64,000 nt of DNA, taken from JANPLD01 sp031426355. Lineage in GTDB: Bacteria > Pseudomonadota > Alphaproteobacteria > Rickettsiales > UBA8987. The stretch spans positions 1 through 64,000 of the forward strand of contig JANPLD010000045.1 of assembly GCA_031426355.1 (NCBI GenBank). Reading direction: 5' to 3'. The position numbers were made by a program, and so were the translations under genes. Positions 35,602-44,570 of the stretch are shown here, in pieces. Below the pieces are notes generated by a model. It did no database searches. It worked only from the letters and a program-made list of their open reading frames with translations, and had not been told where the DNA came from. Each line of letters begins with the position of its first letter. The stretch's first letter is position 1.

Positions 35602-35756
35602 TTATATTTTAGTTCTCTCTTTCAAATAATCGGCAACTTTCTGTTGCTGTACGCTCAGGTGCTTAAGGTCTTGCTTTATGTATCCGGCAGTAACAGTGCT
35701 TTTTGCCGGACGGTGATTGGTTAGCACTTCTATATTGCTCCAGTCCTTTTTAACCT
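35602..35756 (-). pseudogene. 3' remnant of a tyrosine integrase
   Basis: The minus strand encodes about 51 residues with VLTNHRPAKSTVTAGYIKQ, the C-terminal end of island integrases. The tyrosine in TAGYI is at the position of the catalytic nucleophile, and LKHLSVQQQKVADYLKERT follows to a TAA at 35602. Nothing upstream of this segment survives. Confidence 0.8.
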
Positions 35757-35758
35757 CA

Positions 35759-35777
35759 ACCTTACTAGGGCCTTATT
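35759..35777 (+). repeat. ACCTTACTA-type paired repeat (putative arm site, type II)
   Basis: Direct repeats CCTTACT and CCTTATT spaced 10 bp apart. The same motif recurs at 38600, 43581, 45113 and 46858. The following bases (TTTTTTCATACTCTTG) also match the 43581 copy. Confidence 0.6.
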
Positions 35778-35812
35778 TTTTTCATACTCTTGTCACTAGA
35801 ATGATATAGATA

Positions 35813-36265
35813 TCATCTGGCAATAAGCGATATTATATCCAGGATAATCCTGGTTTTATCTGATAATAACAGAACGTCATTACCCACCATTCCATAATAT
35901 GCGTTTGCGGGCGGAGGTGGGAGCTGGGCTAATAATCCATTAGGTAACCTTCCCCAGGTTATATCTGAGGTGAGTGGCTGGCCCACTACTAATTTCTTAT
36001 ATTGCCCGGGAGGCATGCATAATGGATTTTTCTTCGCTAATCCAGGAGGGCATTTTTTAACCTGAACATTATTATTATTCAGGTAAGTTACTATTATATC
36101 CCGGTCATGGGAACTGAATTTTGCCGGTCTGTCAGCGTGATGTTTTTCATGGGAATGCTTATTCTTGCCATTATTCCCGTGCTTTTCATTCTTACTATAT
36201 GCAGGGTTAAAAGATAATGTAGCCAAAGCAACGGCTGCGATCATTTTTATACTAAGATTTTTCAT
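35813..36265 (-). CDS. Small exported RcnB-like protein
   Basis: A 150-residue protein with signal peptide (residues 1-24, ending AYS) and a His/Lys/Asn-rich mature start (NGKNKHSHEKHHADR). The motif KKCPPGLAKKNPLCMPPGQ is typical of a family of alphaproteobacterial secreted proteins annotated near RcnB. The end NDVLLLSDKTRIILDII also fits the RcnB fold. RcnB proteins are periplasmic and influence nickel/cobalt homeostasis in E. coli, but the function here is unproven. The His-rich stretch could bind metal. It lies 38 bp downstream of the OmpA lipoprotein gene on the same strand. Confidence 0.7.
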   Translation of the reverse strand: MKNLSIKMIAAVALATLSFNPAYSKNEKHGNNGKNKHSHEKHHADRPAKFSSHDRDIIVTYLNNNNVQVKKCPPGLAKKNPLCMPPGQYKKLVVGQPLTSDITWGRLPNGLLAQLPPPPANAYYGMVGNDVLLLSDKTRIILDIISLIAR

Positions 36266-36303
36266 ATGTTTACTTTGACTGTAGTGATTAATACTAAGAT
36301 AAA

Positions 36304-36963
36304 TTAGTTTATAGGGCTTATTTTTACTTCAACACGTCTGTTCTGGGCACGTCCGGATTCTGTGTTATTACTTGCTATAGGCTCACTTTCACCCCTACCA
36401 TTTACATATAAACGATTAGAATCAACACCATTGCTTATCAACATGGATGTAACTGCCTGAGCACGCTTTTCGGATAACGTTTTATTATAAGAATCATTTC
36501 CTACATTATCCGTATGCCCTAAAACTTCTACATTAGTTTGTGGATATTGGTTTAAAATATGAGCTATATCACTTAGGGTGCCATTAAATTCAGGGCGAAC
36601 TGAACTGCTGTCAAACCCGAATGTTATACTGTTAGGCATGTTTAATAGAATATCATTGCCGTCTCGGCGAACATCAACTCCCGATCCTGCTAATTCCTGG
36701 CGCATTGCATTTTCCTGGCGATCCATATATTGTCCTATACCACCTCCTGCTAAGGCCCCAATTCCAGCGCCTATTGCACCACGCTCAAGCCTGTCTTTGG
36801 AATCTTCTCCAGTAAGGGCTCCTGCCGCACCACCTATTAAAGCACCCAGCCCTGCACCTTTATATGTTTTCTGGTTTTGTTGGTATCCCGGCCCTTGTTG
36901 GCATGAGGCCAATATACCTGAGCATATAATGGCTGAGAGTGTAATTGATGAAATACGGATCAT
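36304..36963 (-). CDS. OmpA-family lipoprotein (YiaD/Pal-like)
   Basis: A 219-residue outer-membrane lipoprotein. The signal peptide ends in the lipobox L-A-S-C at residues 18-21. Residues 38-85 are Gly-rich with glycine-zipper repeats (GAGLGALIGGAAGALTG and GAIGAGIGALAGGGIG), likely a membrane-inserting helix pair. The C-terminal OmpA domain includes TFGFDSSSVRPEF and VLGHTDNVGND, with the peptidoglycan-binding segment SEKRAQAVTSMLISNGV and AQNRRVEVKI. It would tether the outer membrane to peptidoglycan. Glycine-zipper OmpA lipoproteins are common in alphaproteobacteria. Confidence 0.92.
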   Translation of the reverse strand: MIRISSITLSAIICSGILASCQQGPGYQQNQKTYKGAGLGALIGGAAGALTGEDSKDRLERGAIGAGIGALAGGGIGQYMDRQENAMRQELAGSGVDVRRDGNDILLNMPNSITFGFDSSSVRPEFNGTLSDIAHILNQYPQTNVEVLGHTDNVGNDSYNKTLSEKRAQAVTSMLISNGVDSNRLYVNGRGESEPIASNNTESGRAQNRRVEVKISPIN

Positions 36964-37104
36964 GTGGGACGCCTTTAATGTTAATTATTAAACATAAATG
37001 CGCACGTATTATATAAAGATTCCATTATTAATAGAAATTAAGAAACTGTTACACTACCGATTAAATAAATATGAAGAAAGATTTTGCTTATGGATCGCTA
37101 TAAT

Positions 37105-37138
37105 AAATAGCAGAGCGTTGAGGAACGCTCTGCTATTT
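37105..37138 (-). terminator. Strong hairpin, terminator of the Thr/Asn-rich protein gene
   Basis: A perfect 15-bp inverted repeat AAATAGCAGAGCGTT / AACGCTCTGCTATTT with a 4-nt loop lies 8 bp downstream of the 37146 stop codon. The AT-flanked stem ends in TATTT on the minus strand. It is symmetrical and could also work in the other direction. Confidence 0.8.
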
Positions 37139-37145
37139 GTGCGTA

Positions 37146-37601
37146 TTAGAAGCGGCCTTTTTCATTATTTCTATCATTAACCTTGTCATGGTTGCGGTTA
37201 TCAGAATGCTCTTTATTATTTTTAACTCTGGAAGAGCTATCCATATCATCATCGTCAGCTAGAGTCGCACGTGCAGAAGTGCTGGATGATGTTCCGGTGT
37301 CACCGCTAGTTGAGTCACCTTTAGCGCTACTCGCACCTGTTGTCGAATTAACATCCGTTCCAACGTTGGTGTTTACACCGGTACGGGCTGTATTTGAGCC
37401 TGTCCTAATACCGCCATTGATACGTATATTGTCACCTGTAGTAACTCCACTATTTAACCTGGTATCAACGCCCGTATTTACACCAGTTGTCGTGTTAGTT
37501 GTTGAAGTGGCACTAGTACTTTTATCAGCAGCAATTGCCGCATCAAAGGAAGTTAGCGCTGTAGTAACAGCTAAGGCTAAAGCTATAAATTTAATTTTCA
37601 T
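37146..37601 (-). CDS. Secreted Thr/Asn/Gly-rich repeat protein
   Basis: A 151-residue protein with a signal peptide (residues 1-24, ending AIAA). The mature part has degenerate short repeats of the form T-G-V-N-T-G-V-D-T-R (for example GVNTGVDTRLNSGVTTGD and GGIRTGSNTARTGVNT). A Ser/Asp-rich stretch with DDDD follows, then a charged tail rich in Asn, Asp, Lys and Arg. Such repeats suggest a disordered or beta-roll surface protein. A perfect hairpin terminator follows the gene. No known domain; low-complexity composition makes homology inference unsafe. Confidence 0.65.
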   Translation of the reverse strand: MKIKFIALALAVTTALTSFDAAIAADKSTSATSTTNTTTGVNTGVDTRLNSGVTTGDNIRINGGIRTGSNTARTGVNTNVGTDVNSTTGASSAKGDSTSGDTGTSSSTSARATLADDDDMDSSSRVKNNKEHSDNRNHDKVNDRNNEKGRF

Positions 37602-37751
37602 ATATCCTCTCAGATTAGTTAACCCCTATAATCACAAAATGCCTAATTATATTTATATAAATTATCTATGTGGTTATCTGCAGAAATAATAAAATTACTT
37701 AACAGTCTTTTGCATTGATAGTTTGTTATTATAACGAATTGCCTGATGATA

Positions 37752-38262
37752 TTATATCATCCCCACCACCAACAGCAAACCAATGGCCAGCAAGAGAACA
37801 GCAATTATCCTCTGAATTGATGGTATGGTAATTTTCTTCAGGTAATACTTACCCATAATCGCTCCAGCAAATGCTGAGATACAGACAAGTGTGATTAATA
37901 AACTATTTCCCTTCTCCGCAATTACTGAAAAGCTCAGCCCGTATATTATTATTCTGGCTATATCAACCAGTGCGGCAATAGCAGAATTGGTTGCTACAAA
38001 AGCATTTTTATCAAGATTCAGATGAACCAGGAATATACTTCTAAAGGCTCCCTGATGTCCTGATAACCCTCAGAAGAAACCACTTAATGCACCACCAGCA
38101 GGAAGCCATTATCTTGTGGATAACAAACTTATTCTGAACCAACATGAACTCTGCTATGGCAAAGGCTACCAGTAATATCCCAACAAGCAGCTTAACTATA
38201 GTAATCTCAGCATTAACTCCTAAAAGAGAATAACCATAGGCTTTATCAATATGGGCAATTTC
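37752..38262 (-). pseudogene. Degraded TauE/SafE-family permease
   Basis: The minus strand can be read, with at least one frameshift and one in-frame stop near 38070, as a TauE/SafE anion permease. It starts about HIDKAYGYSLLGVNAEI, has the family block GLSGHQGAFRSIFL, and then NSAIAALVDIARIIIYGLSF to an end in AIGLLLVV. The breaks fall in the block normally reading G-G-L-S-G. An intact TauE/SafE gene of a different subtype lies at 51085. Confidence 0.75.
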
Positions 38263-38434
38263 TGTTAAGACATGTGAAAAACATAGGCCGGAACAATTGC
38301 CAATAATAAATTATATTAGTGGTGGCCTTGAAAACCCTATAATACGAAAAGAGGTATGCCTGATACTTGAAGGTGGCGAAATTGCATTTAGAGAAATAGC
38401 AAAACGCTTGAGAGTAAATTTTACATAGATTATT

Positions 38435-38480
38435 TGGTGGGAACGAGATGATTCGAACATCCGGCCTACGGTTTAGGAAA
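38435..38480 (-). repeat. Orphan 3' half of tRNA-Arg(CCT), att-site remnant
   Basis: On the minus strand TTTCCTAA is followed by the 3' half of the intact tRNA (acceptor CGTTCCC then ACCA), identical to 44250-44297. Upstream of the core is CAGAGGCTTGGC, the same flank as at 45251, so the two are inverted copies. Confidence 0.9.
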
Positions 38481-38620
38481 GCCAAGCCTCTGATTTTAAA
38501 AGCTTATATGGTCTTTTTAAACTGTAACTCCAAACGGAGTTTAAACCAAAAAATCTCCAAATCTTGTTTTATACAATACTAGCCCTTTTTTAAACCGCAA
38601 CCTTACTAGGGCCTTACTAA
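38481..38620 (-). repeat. Inverted-repeat arm matching 45113-45250
   Basis: Read on the minus strand these 140 bp are about 85-90% identical by eye to 45113-45250, including AGATTTGGAGATTTTT and CATATAAGCTTTTAAAATC. With the adjoining half-tRNAs they make a 185-bp inverted repeat bounding about 6.6 kb that carries the phosphorelay genes. A type II site lies at 38600-38618. Confidence 0.8.
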
Positions 38621-38682
38621 TTGCAACTGAATTTAAGCTACGAAATATTATCTGCTGAACCTGTTTTGATCAAAATTAAATA

Positions 38683-41600
38683 TCATGTCATTTCAGTTTT
38701 GGTTAGCCAGTAATTTATTTTCTCTATAACGTTTTCTTTTTTGACGGGTTTATTCAGATAATCATCCATGGCAGATTTCAGGCATTTCTCCTTGTCACCC
38801 TGCATGGCATCAGCGGTTATAGCAATAATAGGTATGTGTTTTTTGTTACCTCTATTTTCCTCTATTTGCCGTATTTTTTCCGTTGCTTCAAAGCCATCCA
38901 TTTCGGGCATCTGGCAATCCATAAGAATGAGATCATAATTAAATTTATTGAACATATCTATTGCCTCGATACCATTTGCGGCTGAATCTGCTCTGCACCC
39001 AAGTGTCTTTAGGAAGTTCATTATCAGCATGAGGTTAACTTTCATGTCTTCGACCACTAATATGCGGTATCTGGAGTAATCTATATCAGTATTATTTTTT
39101 GTTATATTGCTGCGTTTATTATTACGCCTTATATCTTCTATATGTTGTCTGGTAAGAAATCTTATTTTGCAATTATTTTTTCTTGAATCTACCAGAAGTG
39201 AGATCATATCTTTTAAATGTACCGGTTGCAAAGGCTTTAACAGGAATCCCTTAAACCCTGCTTTTTCCATATCACTGTAAGACCTGTATTTTTCAGATGA
39301 AAGTGTTGAGGTAAATAATATCATTATTAAATTTTTTGCCCATTCTTGTGATGCTATAAGCTCTGCAAGTTTTGAGCCGTTCATGTCTGAAAGTTCATAA
39401 TCTATTATCGCAACATCATAAGGCTTGCCGTCGCTAGCAGCTTTTTGCAAGGCATTCCACACTTCTTCGCCTTCCGCGAATATATCGAAATTGGTTTTAA
39501 GATTTGTAAAGAGATTGGTAAGTATCTCACGATTTGGTTTATAATCATCTACAGCTGCTATTCTGATCTTGGAGAAATCAACCTCGGGAATTGAAGTGAT
39601 CTCCTGAGCTTCACCTTTTTCTAGAGTTATGTCCAAATAAAAAGCAGAACCCTGATTGATAGCACTTCTTACTCCGATATTACCGTTCATCATTTCCACG
39701 AGTTTTTTGCTTATAGAAAGGCCAAGTCCGGTGCCGCCGAATTTTCTGGTAGTAGATTCCTCTGCCTGCGCGAATTTATTGAAAATATATTCAAGTTTAT
39801 CTTCTGGAATACCAATACCTGTATCCTCTATTTCAAAAAATAACCTTATCTTATTTTCTTTCCTTTCACTTCTTACCCGGAGTAACACATGTCCTTTGGA
39901 AGTGAATTTGATAGCATTTCCTGCAAGGTTAAGGATTATTTGCCTCAAACGTCCCGGGTCACCTATATAATATTCTGGTATATCAGGGGAATAATCTACC
40001 AGAAGCTCTATTTCTTTTTCCTTCGATTTAAGCAGAAGCATATCCATAACATCATCAATGACTGAACTTAGAGAAAAGTTTATATTATCAAGTTTCAGTT
40101 CACCGGCTTCGATTTTTGAGAAATCCAGTATGTCGTTAATTATATCAAGTAAGTTCTCTGAGGATTTTCTTACTATACTTGCCCAGCCTTGCTGTTCCTT
40201 ATTAAGTTCAGTATCAAGCAGAAGGTTTGTCATACCCAATATGCCGTTCATGGGTGTTCTTATCTCATGGCTCATACTTGCTAGAAAGTCTGATTTTGCC
40301 TGATTTGCCGATTCGGCAATCGTTTTCATCTTTTTGAGGTTATCTTTTGATTGCTCACGTTCTATAACCTGTACCAGCTGGTTTGCCGCATCCTTCATTA
40401 TATCAAGCAATTCCTGAGCAGGCTCATCAATATGCGGGGAGAAGAATTCAAATACATATTCTACATTACCATTTATAATTACCGGACATGCAAGTCCTGA
40501 CTTAACCCCAAGTGATAACGCCATTTTTGCCCGAGGGAAATTAGGGTCTTTGGTTACATCCGGTATCCATAAAGTGTCATGTTTTTGCCAGACTCTTCCG
40601 GGTAGCCCTTCTCCTTTTGAGAATTCTTTTGCCTCTGATATTTCCCTGAAAGTTCTATAATATTCTTTATTTTCCTTAAACCAAATACCGGTGGAACGAA
40701 GTAATTCTTTTTCATGGTCCAGAATGTAAGCATGGCCAACCGGCCATTTCATGAATTCACACAGGTTTTTAATAATATCCCTTATTGCTTCCTCAACATT
40801 TGAGGCAAGGTTAGCAGTTGTTGCAATGCTACGTAAAAGGGCAACTATCTTTGCTTCTTTTTCGGTACGCTTTTTTGCCTGTAATGCAAGTTTTTCTGCC
40901 TGTTCTTTTTTTGTAAGATTTCGATAGAGGAAGATAAAAATAATTATCAATCCTAATAGGGCGACAATACTGGAGTAAAGAACCAAAGAGCGTTTAAGCC
41001 TATGATTTGCCATGCGTTCCTTAAGAAGTTTGAGGAACATTTCTGCAGTTTCATCATAAAGGATTTCATATAAATTGATAGTATCGCTGGCTATCTTAAA
41101 CATTTCAGAGGATGACAGAGTTTTTTTGTTCCTGAAAAATATCTGGTCAAAATAGCCAAGTAATTCTTTCAGTTTAGGTTCTATCATTTTGTTATGATAG
41201 TTAATGAACTGCAAGGTGTCTTTATTTGCCACGGATGCACGTTCCAGCGCATTTTTAAGCTCACCTTCAAGAACTATCAGGCGGTTATATAATAACTGTA
41301 AATCCCTTATATCCCGTTTTTTCCAGTTATTTGGTTGTTTGCCTGAAGCAAGTAAACCTGTGGTAATACCACGTAACCTTCCCATAGTTTCCATTAGCTT
41401 AGGGGTAATATTTACTGAAGCAGTTGAAAGATAATCACCGACCAATTGCGGATCGTTGGAAAGGTTAGCGTTATCTGCAAGGTCTTCCATAAAATGGAGG
41501 AGGGAATCTATAGTTTTGGTATAATGTCTGAATTCCTCTATTGCTGTATGATTATCTTTTTTATTTAATAATAGCAGAACATTATTTTTTAGATTTTTCC

Positions 41601-42672
41601 AATTAGTGCTTACTAGTAATTCCTTTCCAAAAGACTCATCTATTTTAGCTGTTCTTACGATAGATTTTTTTACTTCTTCTCTTTTGGGTGTAAGTTTTTC
41701 TGCTGCTGATTCATCACCATTTCTTGCGGCATAGGTAAGACCTCTCAATTCCATTATACGCTGAAGAAAATCAGTTAAGGAATCATGATATAATACTCCG
41801 TATTCTTCCTTTTTTGCGAATTCTATATCAAAATCAAGGTTTGTAATAGCTTGATATACTATGGTAGCTAAAGGAAGCGAGAAAAGTGCGGCACAGCCAA
41901 CCATCAGGAAAAGTCGGTATGAGATGGCAAATGTAAATATTACCAGAATAAGTGTGGTAATTGATATGATTGCTATTGCGAGGGCATCAAAACTCTGGTT
42001 AGTGCCGAAAAGACAGTCAGGAAAAGGAATAAAGACGGCTGCGGTCATCCCTGTATAATGCATGCCACAGATAGCGATACCCATTACTAAAGCTGCAATA
42101 ATCCTCCATGTGATCTGTCCTTTCCCGCTATGTCTTCCTAGAGTGAATATTATCCAGAGTGCCGCTGCTGATGCGGTAATTGCTATGATGATTGAAAGGA
42201 TAAAAAGAGAAGGGATATAACGCATCTCTGCCCGCATTTCCATAGCTGCCATACCAGTATAATGCATGGAGCTGATACCGAAACCGAGCAATATGGCACT
42301 GATAATTATTCTTGTTATGGAAAGTTTTGCCGCCTGAATTATTTTCAATACGAAATAAGCGACACCTATGGCAATTATCATAGATAATGCGGTTAGCCAC
42401 GGGTCATAATGCACTGTCATATTCATCTTATAGGCAAGCATCCCTATAAAATGCATTGACCATATACCGCTTCCTAGGGCAAAGGCACCAGTCCAATGGA
42501 ATATACGTTTTTGTTTACTGTTAGATGCATTAATAAGCCTTGTTGCAAGAGTTAATCCTGCGTATGATCCGAAGGATGCAACAATATAAGAGGCCAGTAT
42601 CAGAAGAGGGATATACATTCCCTTTTCTGAATTTAAAGGAATATTTCCCGTGATAAAAAAAGATTCAAGCAT
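38683..42672 (-). CDS. Hybrid histidine kinase with MHYT sensor, GAF and two receiver domains
   Basis: Start chosen at 42672 (MLESFFITGNI), giving 1329 residues; an ATG 54 bp upstream is possible. Residues 20-240 form the MHYT membrane sensor with three copies of the motif (SMHFIGM, SMHYTGM, GMHYTGM), thought to bind copper and sense gases. A helical periplasmic region follows (about 270-560), then a TM near 575, and a GAF domain (about 620-770). The HisKA domain carries phospho-acceptor H802 (MSHEIRTPMNG), followed by the HATPase with NLAGNAIKFTSKG. Two receivers follow, the last with D1252 (ILMDCQMPEMDG). It is divergent from a single-domain receiver and an HPt gene, making a full multistep phosphorelay. 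Confidence 0.93.
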   Translation of the reverse strand: MLESFFITGNIPLNSEKGMYIPLLILASYIVASFGSYAGLTLATRLINASNSKQKRIFHWTGAFALGSGIWSMHFIGMLAYKMNMTVHYDPWLTALSMIIAIGVAYFVLKIIQAAKLSITRIIISAILLGFGISSMHYTGMAAMEMRAEMRYIPSLFILSIIIAITASAAALWIIFTLGRHSGKGQITWRIIAALVMGIAICGMHYTGMTAAVFIPFPDCLFGTNQSFDALAIAIISITTLILVIFTFAISYRLFLMVGCAALFSLPLATIVYQAITNLDFDIEFAKKEEYGVLYHDSLTDFLQRIMELRGLTYAARNGDESAAEKLTPKREEVKKSIVRTAKIDESFGKELLVSTNWKNLKNNVLLLLNKKDNHTAIEEFRHYTKTIDSLLHFMEDLADNANLSNDPQLVGDYLSTASVNITPKLMETMGRLRGITTGLLASGKQPNNWKKRDIRDLQLLYNRLIVLEGELKNALERASVANKDTLQFINYHNKMIEPKLKELLGYFDQIFFRNKKTLSSSEMFKIASDTINLYEILYDETAEMFLKLLKERMANHRLKRSLVLYSSIVALLGLIIIFIFLYRNLTKKEQAEKLALQAKKRTEKEAKIVALLRSIATTANLASNVEEAIRDIIKNLCEFMKWPVGHAYILDHEKELLRSTGIWFKENKEYYRTFREISEAKEFSKGEGLPGRVWQKHDTLWIPDVTKDPNFPRAKMALSLGVKSGLACPVIINGNVEYVFEFFSPHIDEPAQELLDIMKDAANQLVQVIEREQSKDNLKKMKTIAESANQAKSDFLASMSHEIRTPMNGILGMTNLLLDTELNKEQQGWASIVRKSSENLLDIINDILDFSKIEAGELKLDNINFSLSSVIDDVMDMLLLKSKEKEIELLVDYSPDIPEYYIGDPGRLRQIILNLAGNAIKFTSKGHVLLRVRSERKENKIRLFFEIEDTGIGIPEDKLEYIFNKFAQAEESTTRKFGGTGLGLSISKKLVEMMNGNIGVRSAINQGSAFYLDITLEKGEAQEITSIPEVDFSKIRIAAVDDYKPNREILTNLFTNLKTNFDIFAEGEEVWNALQKAASDGKPYDVAIIDYELSDMNGSKLAELIASQEWAKNLIMILFTSTLSSEKYRSYSDMEKAGFKGFLLKPLQPVHLKDMISLLVDSRKNNCKIRFLTRQHIEDIRRNNKRSNITKNNTDIDYSRYRILVVEDMKVNLMLIMNFLKTLGCRADSAANGIEAIDMFNKFNYDLILMDCQMPEMDGFEATEKIRQIEENRGNKKHIPIIAITADAMQGDKEKCLKSAMDDYLNKPVKKENVIEKINYWLTKTEMT

Positions 42673-42775
42673 ATAGTTATATTGCTGACGATGCGAATTA
42701 ATAGCAATAATTATTCTTATATTCAATTATTAGTTGAAGTTTGGTAAATTATTATTTATTAGCAGGACACTTAAT

Positions 42776-43210
42776 ATGGTTGAATTAAAAGAAATAGACA
42801 TAAACGCTTTTAAAAAAGCTACCGCAAACAGGAACAGAAGAAATAATCTGCTTATCCTGATTGTGGAAGATCAAAGATTTTCAAGGATCCTGTTAAGGAG
42901 CTACCTTTCAAAGGAATACGAAGTGATAGAGGCTTCGGATGGTGAACAGGGACTTGTTGAATATATGACAAGATCACCCGACATAGTTTTTCTTGATATT
43001 GAGCTTCCAAAAGTAAATGGCCATAAAGTTGCGGAGCTTATTTCAAAGCTGGATAAGGATTCATTCATAATCATGGTTACTGCCAATAATCACACTTCAG
43101 ACGTTATGAAGGCGAAAGAAAATAATGTGAAGGGATTTATAGTAAAACCATATACCAAGGCCAAAATTAATGAGGCGGTGGAGATATTTTTAAAGCAACA
43201 TTTGAAATAA
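42776..43210 (+). CDS. Single-domain response regulator
   Basis: Start placed at 42776 (MVELKEIDIN), which has an AGGA ribosome site; an upstream in-frame ATG at 42734 adds 14 residues. The receiver domain spans residues 25-142, with acidic pocket E31-D32, phospho-acceptor D74 (VFLDIELPKVNG), the T/S switch in MVTANN and K123 in FIVKPY. There is no output domain, so it probably acts as a CheY-like or Spo0F-like relay intermediate. The HPt gene follows after 5 bp, and the hybrid kinase is divergent across about 100 bp. Confidence 0.92.
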   Translation: MVELKEIDINAFKKATANRNRRNNLLILIVEDQRFSRILLRSYLSKEYEVIEASDGEQGLVEYMTRSPDIVFLDIELPKVNGHKVAELISKLDKDSFIIMVTANNHTSDVMKAKENNVKGFIVKPYTKAKINEAVEIFLKQHLK

Positions 43211-43215
43211 ATATC

Positions 43216-43539
43216 ATGACAATTGACCTGACAAATCTAAGGGGTATGACTGGCGGTGATAAAGAGCTTGAAAAAGAGCTTTTTAAGGAGTTCGTATTGT
43301 CCGGAGATAAACTGATCGCAGAACTAAAAAAGAGTTTAGCCGATAATTATAATGAATCATGGTGTACGGTTTCTCACGGGTTTAAAGGAATAGCACTTAA
43401 TCTTGGAGCTGAAAACCTTAGTGAGTTATGCAAGAAAGCACAAATGAATGATTCTCCCACCAATGCGGATAAACAAAGTCTGCTTACGCAAATAGAATTA
43501 GAATATAATAAAGTGAAAGAATTGCTTGGTAGTTTATAA
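43216..43539 (+). CDS. Histidine phosphotransfer (HPt) protein
   Basis: A 107-residue four-helix protein with the HPt motif SHGFKGIALNLGAENL; the phospho-acceptor is H54. It lacks kinase domains, so it would shuttle phosphoryl groups between the hybrid kinase receivers and the adjacent single-domain receiver or a distant output regulator. It is in an operon with the receiver (5-bp gap). A standalone HPt next to a hybrid kinase lacking its own HPt completes the expected His-Asp-His-Asp chain. Confidence 0.88.
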   Translation: MTIDLTNLRGMTGGDKELEKELFKEFVLSGDKLIAELKKSLADNYNESWCTVSHGFKGIALNLGAENLSELCKKAQMNDSPTNADKQSLLTQIELEYNKVKELLGSL

Positions 43540-43580
43540 AGATAACAACTTTAAGCTTTGCAATAAAGTTTAGAGTCGTA

Positions 43581-43599
43581 ACCTACTAACGCCTTACTT
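43581..43599 (+). repeat. ACCTTACTA-type paired repeat, type II
   Basis: ACCTACTAACGCCTTACT followed by TTTCTCATACTCTT, sharing both the paired repeat and the right flank with 35759-35777. There is no half-tRNA beside this copy. Confidence 0.55.
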
Positions 43600-43654
43600 T
43601 TTCTCATACTCTTCCTTTTTATAAGAATATATGGTATAATGTATTGCGAATGTT

Positions 43655-43936
43655 TTGGCAGCCATTAGGTCTGGGTCATTCAGTACAATATATGCGCAAT
43701 CTATGTGCAAGGAATTTGTTAAAAGATCATTACATGATCCTGAATCAGCGGATTTTGAATCTAGTAAAACTTATCCTGTTACCGAGGAAGCAGGAGGAAT
43801 ATTCACAGTCGAGGTTTCAGTAAGAGCTAGAAATGCCTTTAATGCAATGAGGAATACCATAGTTTCTTGCAAAGCAAAAAGGGAAGAAAGCGGGTGGACA
43901 TTACTTAATCTTGAAAACCTAAATAATGAAAAATGA
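43655..43936 (+). CDS. Small conserved-looking hypothetical protein
   Basis: A 93-residue protein. The pattern C-x-E-F-V-K, then L-x-D-P-E-S-A-D-F, then V-x-V-R-A-R-N-A-F-x-A and a final Cys/Trp segment resembles a family of short island and phage proteins predicted to be exported or membrane-linked. A start further upstream is possible because the first residues (MAAIRSGSF) do not look like a signal. It overlaps the following regulator gene by 11 bp. Function unknown. Confidence 0.6.
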   Translation: MAAIRSGSFSTIYAQSMCKEFVKRSLHDPESADFESSKTYPVTEEAGGIFTVEVSVRARNAFNAMRNTIVSCKAKREESGWTLLNLENLNNEK

Positions 43937-44153
43937 CCTGAAGAAAATTATTGGTAAAAGGATTCAGACTTTCCGAAAACAACTAGGAATGACCCAAGAA
44001 GAACTAGCGGAAAAGATAGATAAAACCGTTGAAACCGTTTCCAATATAAAAAGAGGATTAAAATTGCCGGGTCTGCTGACTTTAGAAGAGATAAGAAAAG
44101 CCTTGAAGGTCAATCTTAGTGAGCTTGTAGATATAAATACCGATAAAAAGTAA
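43926..44153 (+). CDS. XRE/Cro-family transcriptional regulator
   Basis: A 75-residue DNA-binding protein consisting almost wholly of one helix-turn-helix domain: IGKRIQTFRKQLGMTQEELA then KTVETVSNIKRGLKLPGLLT. This is the size of phage Cro/CI-like or island regulators. It overlaps the preceding small gene by 11 bp and ends about 70 bp before the intact tRNA-Arg. It probably controls genes of the integrated element. No operator could be identified. Confidence 0.88.
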   Translation: MKNDLKKIIGKRIQTFRKQLGMTQEELAEKIDKTVETVSNIKRGLKLPGLLTLEEIRKALKVNLSELVDINTDKK

Positions 44154-44220
44154 GACTAAATTATATTAAGACTTTAAAAATCCATTTTTTCGCATATAAA
44201 CAGCGTGAGTTATACCTAAT

Positions 44221-44297
<77 letters not shown>

Positions 44298-44570
44298 TTA
44301 AATTAACTCTGGTTGTTTTTTATATTGAGCTTTTTTATCTAAATTAGATTTCAGTGCGTCACTATATATTTGCTCTGCATTATAAGGCATAAGTAAATCT
44401 TTGTTTATTATATCTTCTAAATCTTCCTTCGTTATAACCAGAATTCCATGCTTCTCAGCATCTTCTACCTCTGTTTTAACTGCCCCTTTAGATTTTAAAG
44501 TAATAATGATAGGCAAAACATTGTATTGATTTACATAAAGCGAAACCAATTTCTTGTTGCGTCCAAACAC
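44298..44570 (-). pseudogene. C-terminal fragment of a nuclease-like protein fused behind the TIR gene
   Basis: From about 44520 down to the stop at 44298-44300, directly abutting the tRNA, this frame reads LPIIITLKSKGAVKTEVEDA then EKHGILVITKEDLEDI. This resembles the tail of restriction-endonuclease-like (PD-(D/E)xK) proteins, with the hGIlvITkEDL pattern. Its first part overlaps the TIR gene in another frame and is probably not native. It seems to be either the frameshifted tail of the TIR gene or a recombined piece of another gene. Confidence 0.45.

Noticed and set aside
38297..38428. Small plus-strand frame ending CLILEGGEIAFREIAKRLRV
   Set aside because: About 43 codons between a pseudogene and a half-tRNA, with no start codon or ribosome site; probably part of the decayed region, not supportable as a gene.
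42673..42775. Riboswitch or attenuator between the kinase and receiver genes
   Set aside because: Only 100 bp of AT-rich sequence with no stable stem.
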